From assembly GCF_000155675.2 (NCBI RefSeq), contig NC_020911.1, forward strand, positions 1,044,501 through 1,108,500: a stretch of DNA of 64,000 bases, in the 5' to 3' direction. The translations under genes and the position numbers were made by a program. Of the stretch, positions 1 through 8,804 are shown piece by piece (the first letter of the stretch is position 1; every line of letters begins with the position of its first letter). The notes beneath the pieces are model-generated. The model was not told the DNA's origin, made no database searches, and was given only the letters and a program-made list of their open reading frames with translations. The stretch comes from Octadecabacter antarcticus 307. Lineage in GTDB: Bacteria > Pseudomonadota > Alphaproteobacteria > Rhodobacterales > Rhodobacteraceae.

Positions 1-303
1 GGCGCGTCCCTCGCTGATCTGGTCGCAGGATCTGACGGTGATCTGGACACTGAAATGCGCACCAAACTGTCCGCCACGATCCGCGAATTGGGTGATATCA
101 AGCATGCCGCTGAGGCGGGTTTTGCCTACGACATGATGCTCGAAGCGGGTAATGCAGCCGGCGAAGACCTGATCATGGGAGGTGTGAACGCCTTCATCGA
201 TCAGACGCGGTCTATCGAACGTGTGGTTGCGGTTCTGGGCGTTGATGCCGTTGGGATTGAAGGGTCCGACAGCCTTGATGATCCGGACGCTGTGTTCCAG
301 TAA
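1..303 (+). CDS. Imelysin-family protein, C-terminal fragment
   Basis: The reading frame is open from base 1, so the gene begins upstream of the window; about 100 C-terminal residues are seen. The fragment is acidic and helical, with the run MMLEAGNAAGEDLIMGGVNA typical of the end of imelysin (IrpA/EfeO-like) periplasmic proteins. The next genes on the strand are a di-heme oxidoreductase, a second imelysin and a DUF1513 protein, the usual roseobacter order for this locus, which supports the call. A role in periplasmic iron handling is inferred from the family. Confidence 0.75.
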   Translation, partial: GASLADLVAGSDGDLDTEMRTKLSATIRELGDIKHAAEAGFAYDMMLEAGNAAGEDLIMGGVNAFIDQTRSIERVVAVLGVDAVGIEGSDSLDDPDAVFQ

Positions 304-385
304 ACGGTCCTAACGTCTGAAAATTTCGGCATGCGCGGCAACACATCGCAGCGCATGCCGTTATTACTGTTGCGACGGATAAGAC

Positions 386-1921
386 ATGAAAACTCGATCC
401 TTATTTGCTTTTATGATTGTCCTGCTTGCGGCACCTTTTGTGGCGGCCGAAGTGGATCGTTACGCCACTATTGCGGGCGATCCACACTTAAACGTCGTGC
501 CACGCACCGACGCGGAACAGATTCGGGTCGTGGACATTGTCGCATTTCCAACCCAATTTACAGCATCGCAACGGTTCGAGGGACGCCCAGCGGGGGCCGC
601 GACTGTTCGTGTTACGCCCGATGCAAACGCGTTCAGTCAGCCATCCGAAAACCTGTCCTTTGATGACGAGCTGAATTTCAGGGTCGGCAACGGATTGTTC
701 CGCAAAATTTGGGTGTCATCGCCGTCATCAACTTTGGCGTCTGACGGTTTGGGGCCATTGTTCAACGCGCGATCCTGCCAGAGATGCCACATCAAAGATG
801 GCCGTGGTCATGTGCCAGAAGGACCAAACGACACCGCGATTTCGATGTTCTTGCGCGTGTCTGTTCCGGACGTTGCGGCCACTTTGCATGCCATTGATGG
901 CTATCACGGTACAGCACCTGATCCAAATTACGGCGAACAATTGCAAGACTTCTCACTGCCCGGGATTGCACCTGAATACAGCCTGCACATTACATATGAA
1001 GACATCGAAGTGCAAATGGCAGGCGGCGAGGTTGCGACGTTGCGCGCGCCGACCTACACGGCTGCCAACCTCGGTTACGGCCCATTGGCGAGTGGCGCAA
1101 TGTTGTCGCCGCGCATCGCGCCACAGATGATCGGTTTGGGCCTGCTCGAGGCTATTCCAGCGGTGGATATCCTTGCGCTGGCCGACCCTAATGATCTGGA
1201 CAATGACGGCATTTCAGGACGCCCGAATATTGTCTGGTCGCTGGAGTTTGATCGCCCCATGTTGGGCCGTTTTGGCCTAAAGGCTGGATCGCCGAGCATA
1301 GTGGAACAGTCCGCCAGCGCATTCGCAGGCGACATCGGCATCTCCAATCCCTTGCATCCCAATGGCGCAGGCGAATGCATGCCCGCCCAGACTGATTGTG
1401 TCAACGCGCCCCACGGAGACGGCGATGCGCGCGGGTTTGAAATCGACCAAGAAATCCTTGATCTTGTGACATTCTATAGCCGTAATTTGGGCGTTCCTGC
1501 GCGGCGCAATATGGACGATCCGGATGTGCTGCGCGGCAAGGATTTGTTTTACAATGCAGGCTGCGTCGCGTGCCATCAGCCATCGTTCGTGACCAATCGA
1601 CTTGCGGGTCAACCTGCGCAAAGCTTCCAACTGATCTGGCCCTACACAGATATGTTGCTGCATGACATGGGCGACGGGTTGGCCGACAATCGCCCCGAAG
1701 CCGTGGCAAACGGGCGCGAATGGCGCACGCCGCCACTTTGGGGCATCGGGCTGACTGAACAGGTTTCTGGACATACACAATTCTTGCACGACGGGCGCGC
1801 ACGATCCTTGTTAGAAGCGGTGTTGTGGCATGGCGGCGAAGCCCAAGCCACGCGCGACCGTGTGGTTGAAATGTCGCCGGATGACCGCGCGGCACTGCTA
1901 AAATTCCTGGAGAGTCTTTGA
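386..1921 (+). CDS. Di-heme oxidoreductase (DUF1111 family)
   Basis: A 511-residue secreted c-type cytochrome. Residues 1-21 form a signal peptide ending at VAA. Two heme-binding motifs are visible: CQRCH near residue 130, in a context of SCQRCHIKDGRGH, and CVACH near residue 393. Length and motif spacing match the DUF1111 di-heme thiol oxidoreductase-like family found next to imelysins. It lies 82 bp after the upstream imelysin and its stop is followed at once by the next imelysin start (TGA then ATG), so the genes are probably co-transcribed. It is likely a periplasmic redox partner in iron uptake; substrate unknown. Confidence 0.88.
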   Translation: MKTRSLFAFMIVLLAAPFVAAEVDRYATIAGDPHLNVVPRTDAEQIRVVDIVAFPTQFTASQRFEGRPAGAATVRVTPDANAFSQPSENLSFDDELNFRVGNGLFRKIWVSSPSSTLASDGLGPLFNARSCQRCHIKDGRGHVPEGPNDTAISMFLRVSVPDVAATLHAIDGYHGTAPDPNYGEQLQDFSLPGIAPEYSLHITYEDIEVQMAGGEVATLRAPTYTAANLGYGPLASGAMLSPRIAPQMIGLGLLEAIPAVDILALADPNDLDNDGISGRPNIVWSLEFDRPMLGRFGLKAGSPSIVEQSASAFAGDIGISNPLHPNGAGECMPAQTDCVNAPHGDGDARGFEIDQEILDLVTFYSRNLGVPARRNMDDPDVLRGKDLFYNAGCVACHQPSFVTNRLAGQPAQSFQLIWPYTDMLLHDMGDGLADNRPEAVANGREWRTPPLWGIGLTEQVSGHTQFLHDGRARSLLEAVLWHGGEAQATRDRVVEMSPDDRAALLKFLESL

Positions 1922-2875
1922 ATGAAATTAGCAATCGCACTTATCCTCGCGCCTGTCGTCGTCACCGCAGATTCACGCGTGGACGCAGTGTTAGATGATC
2001 ATATCCTACCCCGATTTGCAGCGCTGAGTGCTGCCACTGGCGCGCTGGCGGCCGCGCAAACCTGCGACATGGCGGAGGAATGGAACACAGCCGCCGCCGC
2101 ATGGATTGCCGTGTCACACCTGCGGTTCGGGCCAAGCGAGGCTGAAAACCGTGCCTTCGCACTGGCGTTCTGGCCTGATCCGCGTGGATCAACGCCCAAA
2201 GCCCTGGCTGATCTGTTGGCCGATGATGCCCCCGTTATCGCGGATGCATCCGTCGCGGGGCGTGGAATTTATGCAATGGAATTCCTATTGTTCGATCCGG
2301 CATTTGCGGGTGCAAATGGCCGCTGTGATCTTGTCGCCGCGCTCGCAAGCGACGCCCACACCACGGCCCAAGCAATTGAGGATGATTGGCAGAATCGCTA
2401 CGCTGAACTGATGCGCGATACAGGAAACGACACCTACCGCGACGACACTGAAGCGCTGCAAGAACTGTATAAATCACTGACGACGGGCCTCGATTTCACC
2501 ACGTCCATGCGTCTGGGTCGCCCGCTTGGGACGTTCGATCGGCCACGCCCCTTACGGGCTGAAATGCGCCGATCCGCGCAGTCGTTGGACAATATCGCTG
2601 TGTCATTGGAAAGCCTTGATGAGTTGGCCCATCTGTTGTCAGGTCGTGATCCCGATGATGCGATTGGCAAAGAATTCGATGCGGCATTGACGGCATGGGA
2701 CGGTGTCGCGTCCCTTGAAGAAAGTAGCAATCTAAGCGTCGTCACTGTACCCGCCAGCCGCTTCAAAGTCGAAACCTTGCAGCAACGCATCGCAGAGATC
2801 CGAGTATTCCTGAGCGAAAAACTCGGCCCTGAATTGGGCGTTATCGAAGGTTTTAATGCACTGGATGGCGATTGA
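1922..2875 (+). CDS. Imelysin-family periplasmic protein
   Basis: 317 residues with an N-terminal hydrophobic segment (residues 1-15, MKLAIALILAPVVVT) consistent with export. The body is helical and carries the imelysin-like segment RGIYAMEFLLFDP near residue 115, where the family usually has GxHxxE; the first His of that motif is not obvious here, so this is the divergent form. It starts one base after the stop of the di-heme gene and its TGA overlaps the ATG of the DUF1513 gene, so translation is probably coupled. Family members are iron-regulated periplasmic or lipoprotein components. Confidence 0.85.
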   Translation: MKLAIALILAPVVVTADSRVDAVLDDHILPRFAALSAATGALAAAQTCDMAEEWNTAAAAWIAVSHLRFGPSEAENRAFALAFWPDPRGSTPKALADLLADDAPVIADASVAGRGIYAMEFLLFDPAFAGANGRCDLVAALASDAHTTAQAIEDDWQNRYAELMRDTGNDTYRDDTEALQELYKSLTTGLDFTTSMRLGRPLGTFDRPRPLRAEMRRSAQSLDNIAVSLESLDELAHLLSGRDPDDAIGKEFDAALTAWDGVASLEESSNLSVVTVPASRFKVETLQQRIAEIRVFLSEKLGPELGVIEGFNALDGD

Positions 2876-3936
2876 TGGCGTCGCGTCGCAGATTTCTGGC
2901 GGGGCTGTTGGCGACAGGCCTTGCCCCGCTGCCGACATGGGCTGAGGCGGGTGATCCATCGTTTCTGTCGGCGGCGCGCACACCGGGCGGTGATTATGTG
3001 TTGGTTGGTCTGGACGATGCGGGCGCGGAACGATTCCGCATTCCATTACCTGCGCGCGGACACGCCGCTGCCGCCCATCCGACGCGCCCTGAAGCGGTCG
3101 CTTTTGCCCGCAGGCCAGGCACATTTGCCGTCGTTCTTGATTGCCGCAACGGCGATGTTCTGGCCCAATTGAATTGCCCTCAGGGACGCCATTTCTACGG
3201 GCACGGCACGTTTGATGGATTGGGTGACCTGCTCTTCACCACTGAAAACGATTACCGTGCAGGGCAGGGGCGCATCGGGATTTGGGATGCGCGGCGTGGC
3301 TATGAACGCATCGGTGAAATTGCGTCCCACGGCGTTGGTCCGCACGATCTGCGCTTTATGCCGGAGGGTACTTTGGTTGTTGCAAACGGCGGGATCGACA
3401 CGCACCCCGCCTCGGGTCGTGAAAAGCTGAATATTCCTACGATGCGCCCAAACCTGACGTATCTTGACGTGGATGGAAATATTCTCGACCACATCGAACC
3501 GGACCACCACCAAGCCAGCATTCGTCATCTCAGTGTGCGCGCAGACGGTTTGGTCGGACTTGCTATGCAATGGCAGGGCGACAGTGCAACGGCACCCGCG
3601 CTGGCGGCAACACACCGGCGCGGTGAGAGGTTACGTTACATTGGCGATGGTGCTGAACTGTCGGGATACGTTGGCAGTATTGCGTTTTCATCTGATGGAA
3701 CACAGCTCGCGATTACGTCGCCACGCGCGGGGGAAGCGCAGGTGTTTGACATAACCACATGCGTCGTGGTGCGACGATTGCACGAAAGCGATATTTGCGG
3801 CGTCGCCGCATCTGGCACAATGATGATGCTGACAGACGGGCGAGGTCACGTTTTTGATCTGGCTAAAATTGAACCCCGTATAGCGATGCATGAGCTGATG
3901 TGGGACAACCATTTAGTTGAAATCCGACGCGCGTAG
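2875..3936 (+). CDS. DUF1513 beta-propeller-like protein, Tat-exported
   Basis: 353 residues from the ATG that overlaps the imelysin stop (TGATG). The N-terminus MASRRRFLAGLLATGLAP is a twin-arginine signal peptide, so the protein is probably folded, perhaps with a cofactor, before export. The rest is made of repeated WD/YVTN-like beta strands, with motifs such as SHGVGPHDLRFMP near residue 155 and GSIAFSSDG near residue 262. DUF1513 genes regularly end imelysin/di-heme operons. The function is not known; a periplasmic partner in iron handling is an inference from context. Confidence 0.85.
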   Translation: MASRRRFLAGLLATGLAPLPTWAEAGDPSFLSAARTPGGDYVLVGLDDAGAERFRIPLPARGHAAAAHPTRPEAVAFARRPGTFAVVLDCRNGDVLAQLNCPQGRHFYGHGTFDGLGDLLFTTENDYRAGQGRIGIWDARRGYERIGEIASHGVGPHDLRFMPEGTLVVANGGIDTHPASGREKLNIPTMRPNLTYLDVDGNILDHIEPDHHQASIRHLSVRADGLVGLAMQWQGDSATAPALAATHRRGERLRYIGDGAELSGYVGSIAFSSDGTQLAITSPRAGEAQVFDITTCVVVRRLHESDICGVAASGTMMMLTDGRGHVFDLAKIEPRIAMHELMWDNHLVEIRRA

Positions 3937-3967
3937 TTGCGAGTGCACAGCATTGGACCCGCAATCG

Positions 3968-4132
3968 TTACTTCGTCAAAATTAACTTACCCGCGCGCGT
4001 GACCCGCAACGTATATGTCTGATCTTCGAGGACGATTTGTGCCAAATCACCTCCTTCGGTCAGGTCTTTGGCCCGATAAGTTGGCAGCGTGTCGGTCGGT
4101 GTGTGTTTGGGCGGGGCTGTATGGAATGTCAT
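3968..4132 (-). CDS. hemP: Hemin uptake protein HemP
   Basis: A 54-residue protein starting MTFHTAPPKHTP. The C-terminal half holds the HemP signature: a RAKDLTEGG segment, QIVLEDQTYTLRVTR, and the end GKLILTK. A longer start 57 bases upstream exists, but the conserved part and usual length favour this ATG. It converges on the imelysin/DUF1513 operon with a 31-bp gap. HemP proteins are small cytoplasmic products of iron-regulated haem-uptake loci and act in regulating outer-membrane haem receptors in some proteobacteria. Here no haem transporter genes adjoin it. Confidence 0.88.
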   Translation of the reverse strand: MTFHTAPPKHTPTDTLPTYRAKDLTEGGDLAQIVLEDQTYTLRVTRAGKLILTK

Positions 4133-5026
4133 GTTGAGAAGCTGCTCGCAACATTGCCGCGTGATAGATTTGCACGGTCGAACACCCACTCAACTGGCAT
4201 ACCTTCTGCTGTAGATGCAGATCGCAATACTTCGAGAGCGTTGAGAGGGGGCTCGTCGCAGTGATGTTCGTCACTATCATGGTGATTTCGCGTTTGTACG
4301 TTTGGCTGCATATTGGAAGTCCTCACATGGATCACGTGTCGGGCTTCCCTTGTTTTGAAATCGGGTGGCTTGACTGAATTTAATCCTGAGTGAATTTGTC
4401 AGATATGTCAATTCGATAGTTTCTATCAGGCATATATGGAGGATGTTGCAAATTTTATCTTATGATCTGAAATCGCCTTCGTTTCGAAAAATCATCAACT
4501 TTTGTAGCTTGCAATTTGCTTGGCACCGTTTGTGACCGTTGCACATTTCAACACCCGTGCGAATCCTTACCATTCATGGCACATCATTTTTGAGGCGATT
4601 TGGAACTTCGGATGAACGACCGGCCGTGTACTTTTAAAACTCTCAAGAACTATCTTTCCGACTTGAGGATAAGCGGTACTGATAGGCTATTCGTTCATCG
4701 TTCATCGTTCATCGTTCATGGTGCAGTGAAGCTAGCACCCAAGTTGCCCTAGTTTCGAACAACGATGCAATGCAAATTTTGGAACAAGTCCACGGTATTT
4801 TTGTGACTGATTTGGCTTTGACCAGTGATGTGTAGGGGCCAATCCACAGAACTCACGGCGTTAAGCGCGCGTGGCCGCGTTTCAATGAGCCAGAGGGCCT
4901 TGTGGCCGGACTGAGCGATGTGTTGCGACGTAAGTGCAGTTGACACGAGTGCTGGCCGCTAAGTGCTGCACAGACGCTCATCGATCTAGGAAATACCCTG
5001 ACACCCAACAGCGTCTGGCGCATCCC
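4133..5026. other. Gene-poor region upstream of hemP
   Basis: About 900 bp without a gene I can support. Short open frames exist on both strands but show no domain, no conserved start and no ribosome site. The base composition swings to AT-rich around 4380-4530. The hemP promoter presumably lies at its left end. A heptanucleotide repeat is listed separately. The right part may be IS-derived, since an IS3 remnant follows. Confidence 0.5.
4692..4719 (+). repeat. Heptanucleotide tandem repeat (CGTTCAT)x4
   Basis: Four perfect head-to-tail copies of CGTTCAT, followed by a G. It lies in a non-coding stretch. Such short repeats can vary in number by slippage; nothing nearby shows that it controls a gene. 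Confidence 0.9.
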
Positions 5027-5064
5027 TTGCCCGGCATTGGTTTGTTTGCAAACCATGAGAGGGG
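5027..5064 (-). repeat. 38-bp hairpin repeat, copy A, inside an IS3 remnant
   Basis: This 38-bp segment matches 25424-25461 at 37 of 38 positions. In the orientation of the transposase it starts CCCCTCTCATGG and ends TGCCGGGCAA. Its core TGGTTTG-TTTG-CAAACCA (plus strand) is a perfect 7-bp stem with a 4-base loop. It abuts exactly the last recognisable codon of the IS3 OrfB fragment (the YGYRKLH motif ends at 5064). Confidence 0.8.
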
Positions 5065-5422
5065 TGCAGTTTACGGTATCCATAAACCTTGCCGCTGTCG
5101 GTCCATGTTTGCTGGATTATCTCAGTCTGTCGCAGGTCCTCTTGCGTAGGCAAACTAAACGGTTCTGTAAGCCATGCGTAAAAGCCACTGAAATGCGTAT
5201 CAACATTTGACACATCGAACCGAGCGAAAACTCGGGCCGATGAGTCTGCCTCTCGGGACATTGCGTCGTGCTGTCAGCACGCCGTTGGCGTGGCGCAATC
5301 ACCTGCCGATCAATGGAGTCCCGAGGCCGCTTGGCCACTTCACTGACCCCGTACCCACACTCAACAACCTGTGCCACAGCGTCCTGTTCAAACTCATCCG
5401 TAAACCGAATTCCCTTGTTCAT
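5065..5422 (-). pseudogene. IS3-family transposase remnant (OrfA/OrfB fragments)
   Basis: The frame opening at 5422 begins MNKGIRFTDEFEQDAVAQV, the start of an IS3-group OrfA (helix-turn-helix). It degenerates after about 30 residues. In another frame, up to 5261, a piece of OrfB is recognisable: FSGFYAWL, then QQTWTDSGKVYGYRKLH, the segment just before the DDE integrase core. The coding sequence stops there and is replaced by the 38-bp hairpin repeat. The DDE core is absent, so the element cannot move by itself. Confidence 0.8.
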
Positions 5423-5692
5423 GTCCGTCTCTTCTTGGTTTCAAAATTACCAAGCAAAGCGTCTGCAAATTCAGGGGCACCTCAGATTGACGCTTATGAT
5501 ATATTGCCGTGGGATATTGGAGGATGGAACCCAAGCATGGTCCAGTCCTACCCATGTTCTCCGAAAATTCAATTGCCAGTCGGGTCTGACGTGGACAAAG
5601 GGGAACTGTCATGGAACGTTTGATTGTTCGCTCTTTCTTCGTTGTTACACTGGCACATGACTAAGTGGTCCGAAACTTTGAAATCGGGCCTA
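5423..5692. other. Intergenic stretch between IS3 remnant and doeA
   Basis: 270 bp between the IS3 OrfA start and the end of doeA. No gene or RNA is recognised. The left end of the IS3 element probably lies here, but I could not fix an inverted repeat. Confidence 0.4.
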
Positions 5693-6877
5693 TTATGGTT
5701 TGAACCAAAGATTGCGTGGCGTATTACACAGACATTCATGGCCGGTTTGCGTGATCAGGATCGGTTCGGTGATTTCCAGCCCGCCGTCGTCCAGCCACAA
5801 GGCGGGCATGAAGTGGAATGTCATCCCTGCCTGCAAAATGGTCGCGTCGCCGGCGCGAAATGAAATTGTACGTTCCCCCCAATCGGGCGGATAGCTGATG
5901 CCAATGGCGTAGCCGCAGCGCCCGTCTTTTTGAAACCCTGCTTTGTTCAGCGTGGCGTTGAATGCGTTGGCGATGTCCTGCGCTTGGTTGCCCGGTTTTG
6001 CCTGTTCCAATCCGGCGTCGATTGCATCCAGAACGGCGGCTTCGGCGTGTCGGTATTTGGGTGGCACATCGCCCAAGAACAACGTGCGAGATTGTGGGCA
6101 TTGATAACGTTTGTGCGCACCTGCGATTTCAAAAAACGTCGCCTCGCCTTTGACCATTGGTCTGCCATCCCACGTCAGATGCGGCGCGGTTGCGTCCATG
6201 CCGGACGGTGCCATTGGCACAATCGCGGGGTAGTCGCCCCAATGTCCATCCGCGCCGCGCATACCCGTCGCGTAGATTTCGGCGATCAGATCGTTTTTGC
6301 GCAGACCCGGTTCCGCAAGTTCAAAAATTCGCGCATGCATGGCTTCGACGATGCGGGCGGCGCGGCGCATATAGGTGATCTCTTGTTGTGATTTCACCGC
6401 GCGTTGCCAATTCACAAGGCCCGTTGCGTCTTTGAACGTCGCTTTGGGTAAATGGGTTGTGAGCGATTTGTGGGCCGCGGCGGTGTAATAGTAATTGTCC
6501 ATCTCGACACCAACGCGCGCACTCTCCAAGCCGTGTTCGGCCAGCAACGCGGCAAGTTCTTGCATCGGGTGTTTGTCGGGGTTTTGCACGAAGGTGTCGT
6601 CGTAGCCACGGATCGTGTCGCCGTCTGACATGAACACGGTGCGTCCTGCACCGATTGCGTCCATCGCACGGCCCCACCAGACTGGATCGCCGGTCATCGT
6701 CAGTACCACGCCTTGATGCACGTAAAAGGACCAGCCGTCATAACCGGTTAGCCAAGACATATTAGACGGATCGGTCACAAAGATTGCGTCTAGTCCCGCC
6801 ACTTGCATCGCCGCACGGGTTTTGGTGATGCGGGATTGGTATTCTTGCAGGGTGAAATTCGCTGTGCGTACTGTCAT
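5693..6877 (-). CDS. doeA: Ectoine hydrolase DoeA/EutD (M24 family)
   Basis: 394 residues with the creatinase/aminopeptidase P fold: an N-terminal domain with TDPSNMSWLTGYDGWSFYVH (residues 35-54) and a C-terminal pita-bread domain with FEIAGAHKRYQCPQSRTLF and YPPDWGERTISFR. These are the diagnostic stretches of ectoine hydrolase, which opens the ectoine ring to N-acetyl-diaminobutyrate in the cytoplasm. In other roseobacters and Halomonas it sits with doeB, an ectoine regulator and a TRAP or ABC importer; none of these is present here. A general M24 peptidase is the alternative, but the motifs favour DoeA. Confidence 0.85.
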   Translation of the reverse strand: MTVRTANFTLQEYQSRITKTRAAMQVAGLDAIFVTDPSNMSWLTGYDGWSFYVHQGVVLTMTGDPVWWGRAMDAIGAGRTVFMSDGDTIRGYDDTFVQNPDKHPMQELAALLAEHGLESARVGVEMDNYYYTAAAHKSLTTHLPKATFKDATGLVNWQRAVKSQQEITYMRRAARIVEAMHARIFELAEPGLRKNDLIAEIYATGMRGADGHWGDYPAIVPMAPSGMDATAPHLTWDGRPMVKGEATFFEIAGAHKRYQCPQSRTLFLGDVPPKYRHAEAAVLDAIDAGLEQAKPGNQAQDIANAFNATLNKAGFQKDGRCGYAIGISYPPDWGERTISFRAGDATILQAGMTFHFMPALWLDDGGLEITEPILITQTGHECLCNTPRNLWFKP

Positions 6878-6898
6878 AGGGCGACCTTAGCTGCCTTG

Positions 6899-7312
6899 TC
6901 AGGTCATCGATAGCCCAGCGAGGATCATGAAAATCACGCCGAAAACCATGCAAAGCGGGGCGTAATAGGTTTCGTCCAGCCGCCGAAAGGGCTGTTCGGG
7001 TGTGGCACGTTTCATCAGCGATGTATAAGCGGCGACGGCACGCAATTGGAAGACGATGGCGATACCAAACAGACCTAATGATTTAAGGGCCGTATCGGGA
7101 AACCACGGCCATGCAGCGGCAAACAGCAGCGCGACAACGACCAGTGAACAGGCCACAGAATCTGGCATTTTTTAGATCCCCTTGGATCCAACAACGGCGC
7201 GGGCCAATGCGGCTTCATCTTTGATTGGCCACCAGATCCCAAGGGCCCACAGCAGATGCGCGGCGGCGATGACGATTAGGCCGATTGAGGCGAGCAGTGC
7301 AATGAAAGTCAC
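6899..7312 (-). pseudogene. DUF3995-type small membrane protein, split by an in-frame stop
   Basis: The frame from the GTG at 7312 overlaps the stop of the upstream gene and reads about 46 residues (FIALLASIGLIVIAAAHLLW, then WWPIKDEAAL) to a TAA at 7172-7174. The same frame continues from the ATG at 7168 for 89 residues with three more hydrophobic segments. Joined, the two parts give a single four-helix protein of about 136 residues, the DUF3995 size. Either this is a pseudogene with one nonsense change, or the second part is made alone from the ATG right after the stop. Confidence 0.65.
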
Positions 7313-7917
7313 TTTACCGCCTCGATGTTGATGTAGGAAAAGACTTCGGCGGGGCCGTCGGCCTCCATATGGTCATAAACGTACAGCAATCCGATGCCGA
7401 GGTCTTCGATGAAATAGACACCTTCGGTGAAAGACGAAAGTTCGGTGCTGTAAACAAGGGCGCCGCTGATCGCGTCATAGATGCAGCTGCCGATGGTCAG
7501 CTCGAAGGTATCACCCCACCTTTGGCTTTGGGTTTCGGCATATGTTTCGTCAAGGCTAAGCACGGTCGTATCAACAGTCCAAACACTGCCAGCAGTCGGG
7601 ATCGGCAGGTCTGTCGCAGGCAGTGGGTAGGTCGTGGCCGAGATGGAGCTAACGACTATCGCGCCGTTTTCAACTTCGGCCAATCGTAGCACATGGGTGC
7701 CTTGCGCGAGGAGATTTCGGGATTGAGCACCGTCCGTATAGGTAATGTCGACCTGCGCGATCCCGTTATTCAAGCCGGTGTAAACATGCGTTGTCCCGTC
7801 GGTTTCTGTCACACGGATGCCGGTGGCTAAGTCTGCACCTGTCGGGCAATCGGCCAGCATAGGTGTGGCGGTGAGGCAGGTGAGAAGCACCAGAATTTTC
7901 AAAACGTGGCCTTTCAT
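7309..7917 (-). CDS. Predicted secreted protein of unknown function
   Basis: 202 residues from the ATG giving MKGHVLKILVLLTCLTATP, a good signal peptide cleaved near MLA-DCP. An upstream ATG at 7962 would add 15 polar residues and weaken the signal. The mature part is beta-rich with two cysteines (ADCPTG near the start and IGSCIYDA near residue 145) and repeated Thr/Val/Tyr strands. I do not recognise a family. It shares a four-base overlap with the DUF3995 gene, so the pair is probably one transcript. Confidence 0.65.
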   Translation of the reverse strand: MKGHVLKILVLLTCLTATPMLADCPTGADLATGIRVTETDGTTHVYTGLNNGIAQVDITYTDGAQSRNLLAQGTHVLRLAEVENGAIVVSSISATTYPLPATDLPIPTAGSVWTVDTTVLSLDETYAETQSQRWGDTFELTIGSCIYDAISGALVYSTELSSFTEGVYFIEDLGIGLLYVYDHMEADGPAEVFSYINIEAVK

Positions 7918-7968
7918 GAAAGCTTTTGCAACAGTTTTGCAGGCAAACGTTCTGATGTCCATTGGTGA

Positions 7969-8804
7969 TTAAATGCTTTGCGCCTCGCGGTTTTTGTTGC
8001 GGATCATGCGGAAGACGAAGGCCACGATGAACAACGTGGTGAGGGTCAGAATGACCGTCGGGCCGGGGTCAGACCCGATCCAGAAATATAGGTAAACATC
8101 TGTCACCAGTGAGAACGTCGACACGATGACCGCGACCACCAGCATATGCCGAAATTGCCACGTGATCAGGAATGCAATGGTGCCCGGTGCGATAAGAAGG
8201 CCAATGGCGAGGATCAGGCTGACCGCCTTGAGCGTCGCGAAAATGGTCAGCGACAGGATCACCAGCAACCCGTAGTGCAGCAGCTTGGTCGGCAGACCGA
8301 TGGCGCGGGTCTGTGCGGGGTCAAACGCGTTTAGGAGCAAATCTTTCCATGTGATTAGCGATGCTACAGAGACGAAAACGCCAATGATACTGGATGTCCA
8401 CAAGTCCACCGATTGCACGCCCAGCATGTTGCCAAACCCCGATGTGATCGAGGTGGATGTTGGTTTTAATCTTGGTGTATAAAACCAACCCCATGCCGAA
8501 CAAGCCCGAGAATACGGCGCCCATGACGGTGTCTTGGCGCACGCGGGAGTTCGCATCAAGGTATCCTGTCAGCATGGAAACAAACTATGCTCGCAACAAA
8601 CGCGCCGATGATCAGCTGAATGCCAATGATATAGGCGAGCACGATGCTCGGTAGCACTGCGTGTGACACCGCGTCACCCATCAGCGACCAGCCTTTGAGC
8701 ACGAGGAAACAGGACAGCAATGCCGTCGGCGGGCCGATCAGAAGGGCGATGTAGAACGCCCCGTGCATGAAGGGAAGTTGGAACGGGAGGAGGAGATCGT
8801 TCAT
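7969..8804 (-). pseudogene. sitD: Broken metal ABC permease (SitD type)
   Basis: Starts with ATG at 8804 overlapping the end of the preceding permease. Frame one gives LLPFQLPFMHGAFYIALLIG and GWSLMGDAVSHAVLPSIVLA, the standard start of a Mn/Fe/Zn ABC permease. The protein then continues in a second frame (NSRVRQDTVMGAVFSG, near 8530) and, after about 8450, in a third (SVASLITWKDLLLNAFDPAQ, to the end at 7969). Two frameshifts therefore break it. All the membrane helices are still visible, so the decay is recent. Confidence 0.85.

Noticed and set aside
1075..1965. Long minus-strand open frames opposite the di-heme gene
   Set aside because: The plus-strand protein has heme motifs and a signal peptide; the antisense frames have none and arise from GC-rich codon bias.
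4749..5083. Two minus-strand frames that might be transposase pieces
   Set aside because: I could not match them to any transposase segment; only the IS3 pieces right of 5064 are convincing.
5693..6877. Annotation as Xaa-Pro aminopeptidase
   Set aside because: The ectoine-hydrolase stretches (TGYDGWSFYVH, YPPDWGERT) are more specific than the general M24 fold.
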